From CAVRQM01 sp963822705 (GTDB lineage: Bacteria > Pseudomonadota > Alphaproteobacteria > Acetobacterales > Acetobacteraceae), in contig CAWGIX010000012.1 in NCBI GenBank assembly GCA_963822705.1, forward strand, positions 186,001 to 250,000: DNA of 64,000 bases. Direction: 5' to 3'. Positions within the stretch are counted from its first letter, which is position 1, and each line of letters begins with the position of its first letter. Below the pieces are notes generated by a model that worked only from the letters and a program-made list of their open reading frames with translations, searched no databases and was not told where the DNA came from. This document shows positions 33,724-44,512 of this stretch, piece by piece. Made by a program: the position numbers and the translations under genes.

Positions 33724-34395
33724 ATGATTCGATCAGCGGCCGAAATACTCCGAGAATATGGACCATTTCCGGATGCCGAACAAGTGCATGGGGTAACGTT
33801 TGACGGTCAGCACGTCTGGTTTGCGTCCGGCGACAAGCTGACCGCTTTTGATCCTGCAAACGGGAAGACAGTGCGCTCGATCGATGTCGCCGCGCATGCC
33901 GGAACGGCTTTTGACGGTCGGCACCTGTTTCAGCTCGTCGAGGATCGCATCCACAAGATCGATCCGAAGACAGGCCAAGTGCTCGCCACAATTCCGGCTC
34001 CCGGCGGCGGCGGTGATTCGGGGCTCGCCTGGGCGGAAGGAACGCTGTGGGTGGGGCAGTATCGGGAGAGAAAGATCCATCAAATCGATCCGGAAACCGG
34101 GGCAACTCTTCGCACCATCGAGTCCAACCGCTTCGTCACCGGCGTCACCTGGATCGACGGCGAGCTCTGGCACGGCACTTTGGAAGCCGACGAGAGCGAT
34201 TTGAGGCGGATCGATCCTGGCACGGGAGAGGTTTTGCAGACACTCGAAATGCGGCCCGGAGTCGGTGTGTCGGGGCTCGAGTCCGATGGCGGCGGGCGGT
34301 TCTTCTGCGGCGGAGGCGGGAGCGGAAAGGTGAGGGCCGTCCGCCGCCCCACGCGAGTTTCTTCGCGTGGCAGCGCCTCGGATTTGCGACGATAG
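33724..34395 (+). CDS. Beta-propeller protein (glutamine cyclotransferase/Vgb-like)
   Basis: The 223-residue protein consists of propeller blades with HVWFASGDKLTAFDPANGKTVRSI, HLFQLVEDRIHKIDPKTGQVLATI, LWVGQYRERKIHQIDPETGATLRTI and LWHGTLEADESDLRRIDPGTGEVLQTL. It ends FFCGGGGSGKVRAVRRP. There is no signal peptide, so it is cytoplasmic, unlike secreted Vgb-like lyases. It likely functions with the adjoining regulator; ligand unknown. Confidence 0.85.
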   Translation: MIRSAAEILREYGPFPDAEQVHGVTFDGQHVWFASGDKLTAFDPANGKTVRSIDVAAHAGTAFDGRHLFQLVEDRIHKIDPKTGQVLATIPAPGGGGDSGLAWAEGTLWVGQYRERKIHQIDPETGATLRTIESNRFVTGVTWIDGELWHGTLEADESDLRRIDPGTGEVLQTLEMRPGVGVSGLESDGGGRFFCGGGGSGKVRAVRRPTRVSSRGSASDLRR

Positions 34396-34511
34396 TTCGG
34401 CATCCAGAAGTACCCGTCCGCTGAAGCGCCGGAATACGCTGCGCTTTTCCGCCCTAATTCCTGAACAGAAAAATCTTGACCCTGCCCGCGGCTTGTGTTA
34501 GTGTTCCTGAC

Positions 34512-35203
34512 ATGTGGTTTCTCCCCCGCCCGCCGCTCCCACCGGACGCCAGCCTCGCCGAGCGGTTTGCCCGGTTCGCCGACGAGGTGGTCCTGGGGCT
34601 GGGGGCACGCTGGCATGCGGACCGGATGTCCGGGGTGGCGTTCATCAGCGTGCAGTTGCTGGAGCTGGTCGGGATCAGGCTGCAGAAGCTCCGCAAAAGG
34701 TTTCTTGCCCTGATCGCCCGGGCCCTGGCGGGTCCGCTGCCGCCGCCCCGGCCGCCCCGGGATCCGGAAAGGACAAGCCCGAAAGCGAAAACGCCCGTTT
34801 CCCGAGCCGTTCGGCTGGCTGCTGAAACTGGGGACGTGGCGGGTGGCGCCCTGTCAGCGGGATTTGGAGCGGCTGCTGGCCGCATCCCGAGATGCAGGAG
34901 TTGCTCCGCAAGGCGCCGCAGGCGGGGCGACTGCTCCGGCCGCTGTTCTGGATGCTGGCGCTAAAGCCCGACCCGGCGCTCCTGCCGCCGCTGCCGAAGC
35001 GGGTTCGCCGAACCGCACCGTCGGCCCCCGAACCGGACCAAACCGAGCCGGACCCCGCCGCACCGGTCCCCGCAAAGCCGATGCGCAAGCGTCCGGTCCG
35101 CACCGAGCCGTATAAGCGCAAGCCGAAGTGGACCGAGCCCGGCACGGAGTGGCGCAAGTGGCGCGGCATCTGGATGCTGGAGCCGATCCGAAAACCGGCC
35201 TGA
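34512..35203 (+). pseudogene. Degenerate gene for a proline-rich protein of unknown function
   Basis: From ATG 34512 the first frame reads MWFLPRPPLPPDASLAERFA, ..VVLGLGARWHADRMSG, and FISVQLLELVGIRLQKLRKR, clearly protein-like. After about residue 80 the sense continues in a second frame (FGWLLKLGTWRVAPCQRDLERLL) and near 34905 in a third (MQELLRKAPQAGRLLRPLFWML), ending in a Pro/Lys-rich tail with WRKWRGIWMLEP at 35203. At least two or three indels are needed to join the parts. It resembles an uncharacterised Acetobacteraceae-type protein. Bases 35204-35400 hold no gene. Confidence 0.55.
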
Positions 35204-35400
35204 CTGGGCCGCCTGCCCACGCACGCCCATATTGTTTCGTATACGATACGTCATACACTCGCCACCGCGCTGACCCGTATTGGCCCGCTGGTCATGCCGG
35301 TGCATTCTCAGGGGCAATACCCCCGTCGGTGTCCCACCAAAACCTAGGCTCCAGCCCGACCCGGATTGTAAGTATTGAGCCGGTCGGAGGAAGCGCAGCA

Positions 35401-36417
35401 TGCGGGCCTATGTGCTGACGCGCCATGGCGGCCCGGAGGCGATGGCGTGGCACCCCGCCTGGCCGGACCCTGAGGCGGCCGGCGGCGAGGTGTTGGTGCG
35501 CGTCGGCGCGACCGGGCTCAACAACACCGATATCTGGACGCGCGAGGGCCGTTACGCCGCCGCCGACGATCCCACCGCCACGCATGGCTGGCGCGGCGAG
35601 CCGCTCGCATTCCCCCGTATTCAGGGCGCCGACGTCGCCGGACGCATCGTGGCGGTGGGCACCGGCGTGGTGCCCGCGCGCATTGGCGAGCGTGTGCTGA
35701 TCAATCCCGTAATCTACGGGATTGAGGGAGACGGGCTCGACGACTACGCATTTGTCGGTAGCGAGCGCGACGGCGGTTTCGCCGAGCTTTTGGCGGTGCC
35801 GTCGCAGAACGCCTGGCGGATCGAAGTCGCCGTTGTCCGACGCGGCACTGGCAACCTTTCCGACCGCGTATCTGACCGCCGAGCACATGCTTTCTCGCGC
35901 CCGCGTAACCGCAGGCGAGCGCATTCTGGTCACCGGCGCATCCGGTGGCGTGGGATCGGCGCTGGTGCAGCTCGCAGTGCTGCGCGGAGCCAGCGTCATC
36001 GCCATGGTGGGGCCGGGCAAGGAGGCGGCAGCCCGCGACCTCGGCGCGTCCTCGGCCATACCGCGCGACACGCCCGGCTTGGCCGGTGCAAACGTCGACG
36101 TGGTTGCAGACGTGGTCGGCGGGACGGGTTTTGCCGCGCTGCTGGCATTACTGCGTCCCGGTGGCCGGTATGTGACCGCAGGCGCCGTCGGCGGGCCCGT
36201 CGTCACGCTGGATCTGCGCACGTTGTATCTGAAACGGCTCGACCTGCTGGGCTCGACGCTCGGAACCAGCCAGGAGTTTTCCACCATTGTGGCGCACATC
36301 GAAGCCGGGCGGCTGCGGCCGCTGCTCGCCGCCAGCTATCCCCTCTCGGACCTGCCGCGCGCCCAGGCGGATTTTCTGCAAAAGCGCTTTTTCGGAAAAC
36401 TCGTTGTGGTCCCGTAG
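35401..36417 (+). pseudogene. Zinc-type alcohol dehydrogenase/quinone oxidoreductase, one frameshift
   Basis: The first frame has the MDR N-terminal domain (MRAYVLTRHGGPEAM, VLVRVGATGLNNTDIWTREG, FPRIQGADVAGRIVAVG). At about 35826 one extra base breaks the frame after NAWRIE. The +1 frame gives SPLSDAALATFPTAYLTAEH and the NAD(P) domain (GERILVTGASGGVGSALVQLA), and ends KLVVVP. Removal of one base gives a 338-residue MDR protein. NNTDIW instead of a zinc Cys suggests a zinc-free quinone-oxidoreductase-like enzyme. A GGAGGAA site precedes the ATG. Confidence 0.8.
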
Positions 36418-36509
36418 CTGGAGCAGCCTGGCCCCCTCGGGGCCATGACGCTCGTCGGGGTGGCGTTCAGGAACTCTGACCCCCTGACCGAGCGTGCAAG
36501 CCGATACAC

Positions 36510-37969
36510 TCAGGCCGTCCCACCCACGGTGAGCGCGGAAATTTTCAGCGTCGGCTGGCCCACGCCCACGGGCACGCCCTGGCCGTTCTTGCCGCAGGTC
36601 CCGATCCCCGCATCCAGCGCCATGTCGCCGCCCACCATGGTGATGCGGGTCAGCGCGTCCGGACCGTTGCCGATCAGCGTGGCACCTTTGACCGGCGCAG
36701 TGACGCGGCCGTCCTCGATCAGATACGCCTCGCTGGCGGAGAAGACGAACTTGCCCGAGGTGATATCCACCTGACCGCCGCCGAAATTCACTGCGTAGAG
36801 GCCGCGCGGTACCGAGCGGATCATCTCTTCGGGGTGGTCGGACCCGTTCAGCATCACCGTGTTGGTCATGCGCGGCATCGGCGCGTGGGCATAGGACTGG
36901 CGCCGACCGTTGCCGGTCGGGCGCACGCCCATCAGCCGCGCGTTCATCCGGTCCTGCAAGAACTCGCGCAAAATGCCGTCCTCGATCAGCACCGTGCGTC
37001 CGCTGGGCGTGCCCTCGTCGTCCACCGTCAGGCTGCCGCGCCGATCCGGCAGCGTGCCGTCGTCCACCACCGTGACTCCGGGCGATGCGATTCTCCGGCC
37101 GACCAGCCCAGCAAACGCGGAGGTTTTCTTGCGGTTGAAATCGCCCTCCAGCCCGTGGCCGATTGCCTCATGCAGCAAGATGCCGGGCCAGCCGGGACCC
37201 AGTCACGACGGGCATCTCACCGGCCGGCGCGGCGCGGCTATCGAGGTTCAGCAAGGCCTGCCGCACCGCCTCGTCGGCCGCCGCGCGCCAAATGTCCGGG
37301 CCGATCACCCGGTCGTAGCCGAACCGGCCGCCGGTGCCGAAACTGCCGGTCTCGCGGCGTCCGTTCTGCTGCACCACGACGGACACGTTCAGCCGCACCA
37401 GCGGGCGCAGATCGGCCACCCGCCTGCCGTCGGGACGGACGATCTGCACCGCCTGCCACTCGCCGGTGATCGACGCCATAACCTGGCTGACCCGCGCATC
37501 CTTTGCCCTTGCATAGGCGTCGATGTCGGCCAGCACCGCGGTCCGCGCGGCGAAATCGCTGCCCCCAAACGGGCTTTCGGGCGAATAGAGACGGGCGTTG
37601 GTCGGGCGCGGAGGCTCGGCCCAACTGCCAGAACGGCCCGAAGCGACCTGGGACACGGTTTCGGCCGCGCGCCGCAGCGCGGCCTCGGACAGTTCGCCGG
37701 CGTGGCCGTACCCCGCCGCTTCTCCGGACACGGCGCGCAGGCCAAAGCCCAGCTGGGTGTCGGCATTGGCGCTGCGGATGCGTCCGTCCTCCAGGCTGAT
37801 CGCCTCGCTCTCGCGCCATTCGAGGAACAGCTCGCCGTCATCGGCGCCGGCCAGCGCGTTTTGGGTCAGGCGCAGCGCGGTCTCAGCGTCCAGGTCGGCG
37901 GCTTCGCGCTGAAAGAACAGACGGTCGGTGACGGCAAGCGCCGTCTCCTGGGCAAGCGTGCGAACTCAT
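36510..37969 (-). pseudogene. tldD: Metalloprotease TldD, two frameshifts
   Basis: TldD with TldE (PmbA) degrades unfolded or modified peptides. The zinc motif LHEAIGHGLEGDF is intact, and so are FAGLVGRRIASPGVTVVDDG, MPRMTNTVML and the C-terminal GVGQPTLKISALTVGGTA. N-terminal sequence AGADDGELFLEWRESE and FGLRAVSGEAAGYGHAG is in another frame. Joining needs removal of one base near 37203 (GEMPVV|LGPGWPGILLHEA) and one just after the start near 37958. With these repaired, the protein is about 485 residues and complete. ATG at 37969 overlaps the presumed ctaA stop. Errors in the sequence are the likeliest cause. Confidence 0.8.
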
Positions 37970-39067
37970 GGCTTCTCCAGAAACTGCGCCCGGACTCGAT
38001 CCGGGGCCGGCGGCAAAGATGCAGGCAGCACAGCGCGGCAGTCAGCGCCAGCACCGCGGTGGCCTGGTGCAGGACAGCCAGGCCGAGCGGGACGGCACCG
38101 AGCAGCGTGGCGATGCCCAGCGCATATTGGATAGCCACCACCGCCCCCAGCACGACAAGCCCGGCACGCAGCGCCGGACTGGAAGCAGCACGGCCGAGAA
38201 AACCCCATGCCACTGCGGCGATCGCGAGTGCTGCCGAACATGTGGCCAGCACGCGATGGTCGAACTGAACCGCGGTCACGTTCTCGACCAGGTTGCGTGG
38301 CCAGGGCGATAGCGATGCGTATCCCTCAGGCACGACTTTCCCGTCCATGAGCGGAAAAGTCTCATACACCAGACCTGCATGCAGGCCGGCCACGAAACCG
38401 CCCGCGGCGATGGTCAACGCCACGCTCGCCGCCAGCACCCCGAGCAGGCGGTCGAGTGCTTGCCAGCGCCGGCGAGCGGGTCCCGGCCGCAGCACTGACA
38501 GCGCGGTCCACAACAGCCCTGCATACAGCGCCAAGCGCCAGGAGCAAATGCGCCACCAGCCGGTCGGCGGACACGGACAGGGTGTCCGCGCCGAAACCGG
38601 AGGCGACCATGAACCAGCCGACCGCGCCCTGCATGCCGCCCAGCACAAACAAGCCCGCCAGTCGCAGGCCGAGGCGGCGGCCGATGGCGCCGCGCCAGAC
38701 GAAAAAGCCCAGCGGCAGGATCAGCGCCAGCCCGATCAGCCGGCCCCACAGGCGATGCACCCATTCGAGCCAAAAGATGCCGCTGAAAGCCGGCGAGATC
38801 CATATCCGGATGCAGCAGGCGGAACTGCGGGATGTTCTGATACAGGCCGAACAGCCGCTGCCACTCGGCATGCGACAGCGGCGGCAGTACGCCGGAGACC
38901 GGCGCCCACTCCATGATCGACAGGCCCGAGCCGGTGAGGCGCGTGGCCCCGCCGAGAACCACCATCACCCAGACCATCGCGCAGAGCCCGAACAGCCAAG
39001 CCGCCACCTTGATGCGCCAGCGCGGGCGGGCCAGCGAGCGGGGGGCGGGGGGCGGGTCGAACGGCAT
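37966..39067 (-). pseudogene. ctaA: Heme A synthase CtaA (COX15 type 2), multiple frameshifts
   Basis: CtaA oxidises heme O to heme A for cytochrome oxidase. The first frame starts at 39067 with VAAWLFGLCAMVWVMVVLGGATRLTGSGLSIMEW split over the membrane helix and TRLTGSGLS motif. Near 38796 the sense moves to a second frame (GIFWLEWVHRLWGRLIGLAL, with the heme-ligand His in EWVHR). Near 38530 it moves to a third (LYAGLLWTALSVLRPG, then VQFDHRVLA and LHQATAVLALT). The end probably needs another shift so that the TGA overlaps the tldD ATG. All four heme-region segments survive, so errors or very recent decay are implied. Confidence 0.8.
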
Positions 39068-39210
39068 TTTGGGTATATGGGACGGGCGGGACCGGGCGGG
39101 ACCGGTCAGCTACCGGAACCGGCTGGTCCTTGGCAGGCTTCGTACAACCCCCGAATGCCGGAGGCAGCACCCGCTCTTCCCTGACTGCGTCCAAAACCCA
39201 TCTGTCGAGC

Positions 39211-39891
39211 ATGGTTCAGGTCCTGGTCATCGAAGACGACGACGACACCGCTGCCGCCATGGTCGAGGACATGACCGAACACGGCTACGAGGTCGCCCGC
39301 GCAGCCACCGGCCCGATCGGCCTGGAGATGGCCCGGGCCAAGAATTTTGACGTCATCACCGTCGACCGCATGTTGCCGGAGCTCGACGGGCTGCTCCTGA
39401 TCGAGATGCTACGACAGGACGGGGTAACCACGCCCATGCTGGTAGTCAGCGCCTTGCGCGAGGTGGACGAGCGGGTGCGCGGCCTGCGCGCGGGCGGCGA
39501 CGACTACCTCACCAAACCTTTTGCCCACACCGAACTGCGCGCGCGCATCGACGCCCTGCTGCGCCGCTCGCGCGAACCGCGTGAGACGGTGATCCGGGTC
39601 GGTGACCTGGAACTGGATCGGCTGGGCCGCTCGGCGCGCCGGGCCACGCGCGTGCTCGACCTGACGCCACGGGAGCTGGAACTGCTCGACTTCCTGGCAA
39701 CCCACGCCGGCCAGGTGGTCACCCGCGCGATGCTGTTCGAGCAGGTCTGGAAGTATCGGTTTGATCCGCGAACCAATCTGGTGGACGTGCATGTCGGCCG
39801 GCTGCGCCGCGAGGTTGATCACCCGGGTGAGGAGCCGCTGATTCAGACCGTCCGCGGTGCCGGGTTTTCGCTCCGTGCTCCCCAGTCCTGA
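39211..39891 (+). CDS. OmpR-family response regulator
   Basis: The 226-residue protein has a receiver domain (VLVIEDDDDTAAAMVEDM, acceptor Asp in ITVDRMLPELDG, Lys in LTKPFAH) and a winged-helix domain (LDLTPRELELLDFLATHAGQV, VDVHVGRLRREVD, VRGAGFSLR). The ATG at 39211 is set by homology. Its 3' end overlaps the histidine kinase gene by 17 bases. The frame is intact although genes on both sides are broken. Confidence 0.92.
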   Translation: MVQVLVIEDDDDTAAAMVEDMTEHGYEVARAATGPIGLEMARAKNFDVITVDRMLPELDGLLLIEMLRQDGVTTPMLVVSALREVDERVRGLRAGGDDYLTKPFAHTELRARIDALLRRSREPRETVIRVGDLELDRLGRSARRATRVLDLTPRELELLDFLATHAGQVVTRAMLFEQVWKYRFDPRTNLVDVHVGRLRREVDHPGEEPLIQTVRGAGFSLRAPQS

Positions 39892-41270
39892 GTTCCTGCG
39901 CACCTCGGCGTTTCGCTGGACACTGGCGTCGGCCGCGCTGTTCGCCTGCGCCACGGCTTTCATCCTGGGCTTCGTCTACCTGCAGACCACCTACGATCTG
40001 ACACGCCAATTCGATTCGGTGCTGCTCTCCAACGCCACGCTGATGACCGTGCCGCCCGTGGCAGCCCTGCCCGACCGTTTGAAAGAAAATCTCGAGGACG
40101 ATCCGCGGCAGGTCAAGTCGGCCGCGGTATTCGACGCCGCCGGGCAACGCGTTATCGGCAATATCGCGGCACCGCCCGTGCCGATGGCGCCTCGCCAGCC
40201 GCACACCACGCGCATAACGCGGATCGGTATGCAGGGCGTGCTTCGTGACGAGATTGCCCGGGTGATAACAGTGCCGCTGCCTGACGGAGAGCCTGCTGGT
40301 GCTGGCCCACGACATGGATCAGGTCAGAAACCTGAGTGCGCTGTTCGCACGCGCGCTGGCGCTGGGCGCTGGTCCCGCCTTACTGCTCGCACTGATCGCC
40401 GGTGCCATGATCAGCATACGCACGGTCCGCCGCATCGATAGTATAGCGGCCGTCGGTCAGAAAATCATGCGGGGTCAGCTCGATCAGCGACTGCCGACCA
40501 GTCGATCGAACGACGATTTCGGCCGCTTCAGTCATATCTTTAACGAGATGCTCGATGAAATCGAACGGCTGATGCACGAAGTGAAGGGCGCGGGTGACGC
40601 AATTGCACACGACCTGCGCACGCCGTTGACGCGCGTGCGCTGCCGCCTGGAGCGCGCACGCGATGCCCCGGGAAAATCCGCCGACGATCTTCGTAACTCA
40701 ATCGACACAGCGATCCAGGATGTCGACGCGGTGCACGCAACCATGGATGCGCTGTTGCGCATAGCCGAAGTGGAACACGGGCGGCGACGTGCCGGCTTCG
40801 CATTGCTGGATATTTCCGCAACCGCGCGAGAGGTAGCGGAGCTTTTTGCTCCGTTGGCGGAAGACAAGGGGTGCAGGCTGATCCTGCGGGCCGACGAGCA
40901 CTATGTGGTCTACGGCGACCGCGATCTGCTGTTCGAGTCCATCTCGAATCTGGTAGACAATGCGGTCAAGTTCACGAAGCGAGGCGGCACCATCACGCTC
41001 GACGTCACACGCACGCCCTCCGGGCCGTCGGTGGTGGTGACTGACGAGGGCCCGGGCATCGCTCCGGCCGAGCGCAAGGTGGTGACGCGGCGGTTCTACC
41101 GCTCCGACCGGTGCCGGCGAACCGCCGGGGTGGGACTGGGGCTGAGCCTGGTTGCCGCAGTTGCCCGCCTGCACGATTTTCGCCTGGTGATCGGCGAAGG
41201 GCCAAGCGGGCGCGGCAGCAGCGTGGTTCTGGAATGCTGGCCAAGCCGTAACGACGCGTTGGCGGCATAG
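39875..41270 (+). pseudogene. Sensor histidine kinase, one frameshift in the periplasmic domain
   Basis: GTG 39875 opens with a membrane helix (LASAALFACATAFILGFVYL) and a periplasmic part to about residue 135. Near 40275-40290 the frame is lost. The +1 frame then gives ESLLVLAHDMDQVRNL, a second helix (GPALLLALIAGAMISI), HAMP, the phospho-His box GDAIAHDLRTPLTRVRCRLE, N box NLVDNAVKF, DEGPGI and GVGLGLSLV to the stop at 41270. One extra base explains the break. It partners the regulator upstream. Confidence 0.82.
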
Positions 41271-41383
41271 CATCGATTCCGGGCCAAGCCGAAAACTCTT
41301 AAAGCAGTTTTTAATGGCAGCCGCCGCTGCCCCACCCATCTCAGCGTTGCTCGGTTACCGAGCGAACATGACGGAGACTGAAC

Positions 41384-41701
41384 GTGCGAAAGCTTCTTAT
41401 GTCTACTATCATCGTGACCACGGCCGCGCTTGGCGGAGTTGCGATGGCGGATAGTGTTGGCCAGCCCAGTTATCAGAGCTTGCCGCAGGGCACCTATTTG
41501 ACTGGCACACCGGGCACCGAATTCGCCGGCGTGGCGGCCGCAGACACCAGCGTCGGAGAGGTGGCACCGAGCGCCAACACTCTGGAGCTGACGCCGAAGA
41601 CCAGCTTCGGCTACAGCGCGCGGTGGTCGGTCAACCCCGGAATCTTCAACACGGAAACTAGCAATCCTGGGTTCGTTGAACACGATCACGGGCATCCGTA
41701 A
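41384..41701 (+). CDS. Small exported protein of unknown function
   Basis: The 105-residue protein has a signal peptide (MRKLLMSTIIVTTAALGGVAMA, cleavage after AMA) and a mature part of about 83 residues rich in Ser, Thr, Gly and Pro, ending in GFVEHDHGHP, a His/Asp cluster that could bind metal. Start GTG at 41384. A terminator follows. It lies behind a two-component system and may be its target. I recognise no family. Confidence 0.65.
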   Translation: MRKLLMSTIIVTTAALGGVAMADSVGQPSYQSLPQGTYLTGTPGTEFAGVAAADTSVGEVAPSANTLELTPKTSFGYSARWSVNPGIFNTETSNPGFVEHDHGHP

Positions 41702-41722
41702 GCTTGGATAACGGCAGGAAAC

Positions 41723-41750
41723 GGGGCGGCCCAGCCGCCCCCTTCTTGCT
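41723..41750 (+). terminator. Terminator-like hairpin behind the small exported protein
   Basis: GGGGCGGC and GCCGCCCC (41723-41730, 41734-41741) pair around a CCA loop, followed by a pyrimidine stretch CTTCTTGCT. It lies between convergent genes. Confidence 0.7.
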
Positions 41751-41790
41751 ATCCGCGGGACGGTTTGAGGCGGGCAAAGCCGAGATCTTC

Positions 41791-44512
41791 TCACCGTTGT
41801 CGTCCGCCCCGAACGCCGACTCGTCGCGCAGCCATTCTTCGGAAACGATCCAGCAGCGGGCCGACAGTACAGCCCAGCAGCCCCAGGACCGCTCCCAGCT
41901 CCGCCCAGCCGATATGCGGCGGCGCATATGCGAAGCGCAGCTCCGAATGGCCGGCCGGCAAATCGGCAGCCTGAAACAGCGCGCCTGATCGTCGGATCGT
42001 GGTTGTGGCGCCATTGAGCGACACGCGCCAGCCGGGCAGCATCAGTTCGCGCCGGATGAGCGTCGCCGGCCGCGTGCAGTCGGCCAGCACGGCTTCTCGG
42101 CTCTGCGCCTGCAGTACGCAGTTGCCGTCCTGGGCTTCAAAATACGGCGCCGAATTGGCAAGCTCGTAGATGTCGCTGGTCGGCCCGGAAAACACTCTTG
42201 TCGGCGCCGGCGAAGCGGGAGCGTAGTCGAGCGCCAGTACCGGAGCGACGTCCGCCAGCGAGCCATTTGCGGAAACCGCCGTGCCAAGGTGAAGCGGGGG
42301 GTCAAGCGGGGCATCCTGCCAGATCGCGACCGGGCCATCGCCGCCCCGATGCACGATTCGAAAATCGAGTTTTTGGTGCGCTTGCACCTGGAGCGGCTCA
42401 GCGAAGGGAACGAAAAGCATCGTGTTGTCGGCGGCACCCGTCAGCGGCGCGGACGCGGATGCGCAATCTTCGGCGGCGCAGAGGCTGATCACCAGGTCGC
42501 CGCTCGCGCGTCCCTGATAAGTGCCGATATCGACACTTACTTGGCCGATACGCCCGGCCGTCACCCGCTCCGGGGGAAAGCTACCGTCCAGCGCGTCCCC
42601 GGGCATCAGCGGCCGCGGCACGTGAGATCCGGACTCGCGCGCCAGACCGATGGTATGGCGGAACGGTTCCGTGCCGGCAGGGGCCATGACATAGCGCACC
42701 GCCAGCGCCTCGAACGCCGCCACCCTGTCGGGCGGCATGAACAGGGATAGGTCGCCAGCCGTCCGGCGGCCATAAAAATTGATCCCGTCGGAGTCCGGGT
42801 CGAGGTGGGCGCGGATATAATCCACCCAGACCTGCGGCACGGGCAGATAGTTATGGTCAACCGCAGCCACCCCGAAATACGCACCGTAGTTGGGCGCGAG
42901 GGCTGCCAGCGAGCGCACGCGCGACAGGCCTTCGTGCTGTTGCAGAAATCGGATGCCGGTCAGGTCGAGCGTCGGCTGGCGGGGAGCGCAAAACAGCGGC
43001 ACCGAAAACAGCAATGCGCCGTCGAAGAGCACCAGTCCGCGCAGCGACCACATGGCTCCAGCTGAGGGCGGCCGTCCGAGCAGCAAAGCCAAGAACGCCA
43101 CCGATACCGCGCCCCAAGCGAGCGAGACCAGCAGGACCCAGCGATAGGTGACGGCCACGGGCCACAGCGCGGCGATCTCGTCCCGCCCCGCAGCCAAGGC
43201 GATAGCCGCAAGGGCCAGGCAGAGGATTCCGGCAGCGGCGATCCAGCGCCGTGGGGCCAGCCGCCGTTGCGCCCAGTCGTTCAGGGCGAAGCCGGCCAGC
43301 AAGGTCGCCGCGAACTCCCAGGAGGGGGCGAAATACAGCCGGAATTCGAGATCGCGGACGCCGGGAATCAGATTGAACAGGTCTGTGATCCCCGGCAGCG
43401 CCGCCCCCTTGGCAAGTTCCAGCACTGCCCAGCCGGCGAGCAGCCATCGCGGGCCGGACTGTGGCCGCAGGGCGCCGAACGGCAGGGCGGTCAACGCCAA
43501 GAACAGCAGCGCGAGGCTGCAGTAGCCCCCGACCGAGTACCCAGAGGTCGACTTGGCGCAGCCAGAGCGGTCCCGTCAGTCCCGACAAAAGCCCATAGGC
43601 GGGCGGTCCATAGACATAGGGCAGCAAGAACATGGCATAGCTGACGGCCCGCACCCGGTCGTGCCCGAACGCCCCACCGTGCCAACTCAGGAACGAGAGC
43701 GGCAGCAACTCCAGAAAAGCCAGCAGGAGCGGTGCGGCGAGCAGCAGCCCCAGAGCTCCGCCCCATCCCACCTTGACCGCAAACCTGCCTCGGCCGGAGC
43801 CCAGTCCCGCGAAACGCAGCCCGGCCCAGGCCAGCCCCAGAAGCCCGTCCAGGAAAGCCGTTTCGGGAAACCCCGCGAGCAGCGAGTAGGCGATCGCCAC
43901 GGCGATCCAGACCCAGCCGCCGGGTCGGGCAATGGCGGCGCAGGCGCGGGCCCGTTCGATGCCGAACAGCAGCAGCGGCAAAAACGGGATTGGCATGATC
44001 GGGGCGTGGGCAAACCAGGCAAAGGTGCCGTTCAGCTCGAACAGCAGCCCGGTCGTCAGTGCCGCGGCGCGGCCAATGCCGAGCTGGCGGGCGAGCGCGA
44101 ACATCGCCAGCCCCGCCACGGCCTGCATGGCGATCTTCAGATACAGCACGCCGGCGAAGAACCGCAGCAGCAGCACGAAGGGCAAAAAGAAGGCGGAGGA
44201 GGACATGGCGCCGGCCAGCGGCAGCCCGACGCCGGAATACGGGTTCCACCACGGCACCGTCCCGTGCAACCAGTCCCGTGCCGCCAGGCCGCCCAGCGCC
44301 TGCGTGGTGACGCCGGCATTGCCGTCCACCCAGCCCGGATATCCGGTCAGCAGCCCGCTCGCCCAGCTCGCACCCGACAGGCCGGCGGTGGCAAAAATCG
44401 GATTTTCCGAGAGCCAGCCGGTCAGGGCCGGCCAGTGGACCAGAATCGGCACGAGCAACAGCAGCAGCGGGCACAGCAATGCCCGTCCGTCCCGCCAGTC
44501 CGGCGGGGTCAC
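41791..44512 (-). pseudogene. YfhO-like large membrane protein, one frameshift
   Basis: The N-terminal frame from 44512 has about ten membrane helices of GT-C type (LLLLLVPILVHWPALTGWL, then WWNPYSGVGLPLAG with an acidic/aromatic loop, and LNGTFAWFAHAP). Near 43545 one extra base interrupts it; the other frame continues YSVGGYCSLALLFLALTALP, more helices, and a C-terminal soluble domain with NYGAYFGVAAVDHNYLPVPQ and MLPGWRVSLNG, to the stop at 41791. The combined length is about 905 residues, right for YfhO-type proteins, which are thought to act in glycosylation of cell-envelope polymers. GTG 44512 overlaps the upstream regulator stop. Confidence 0.78.
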
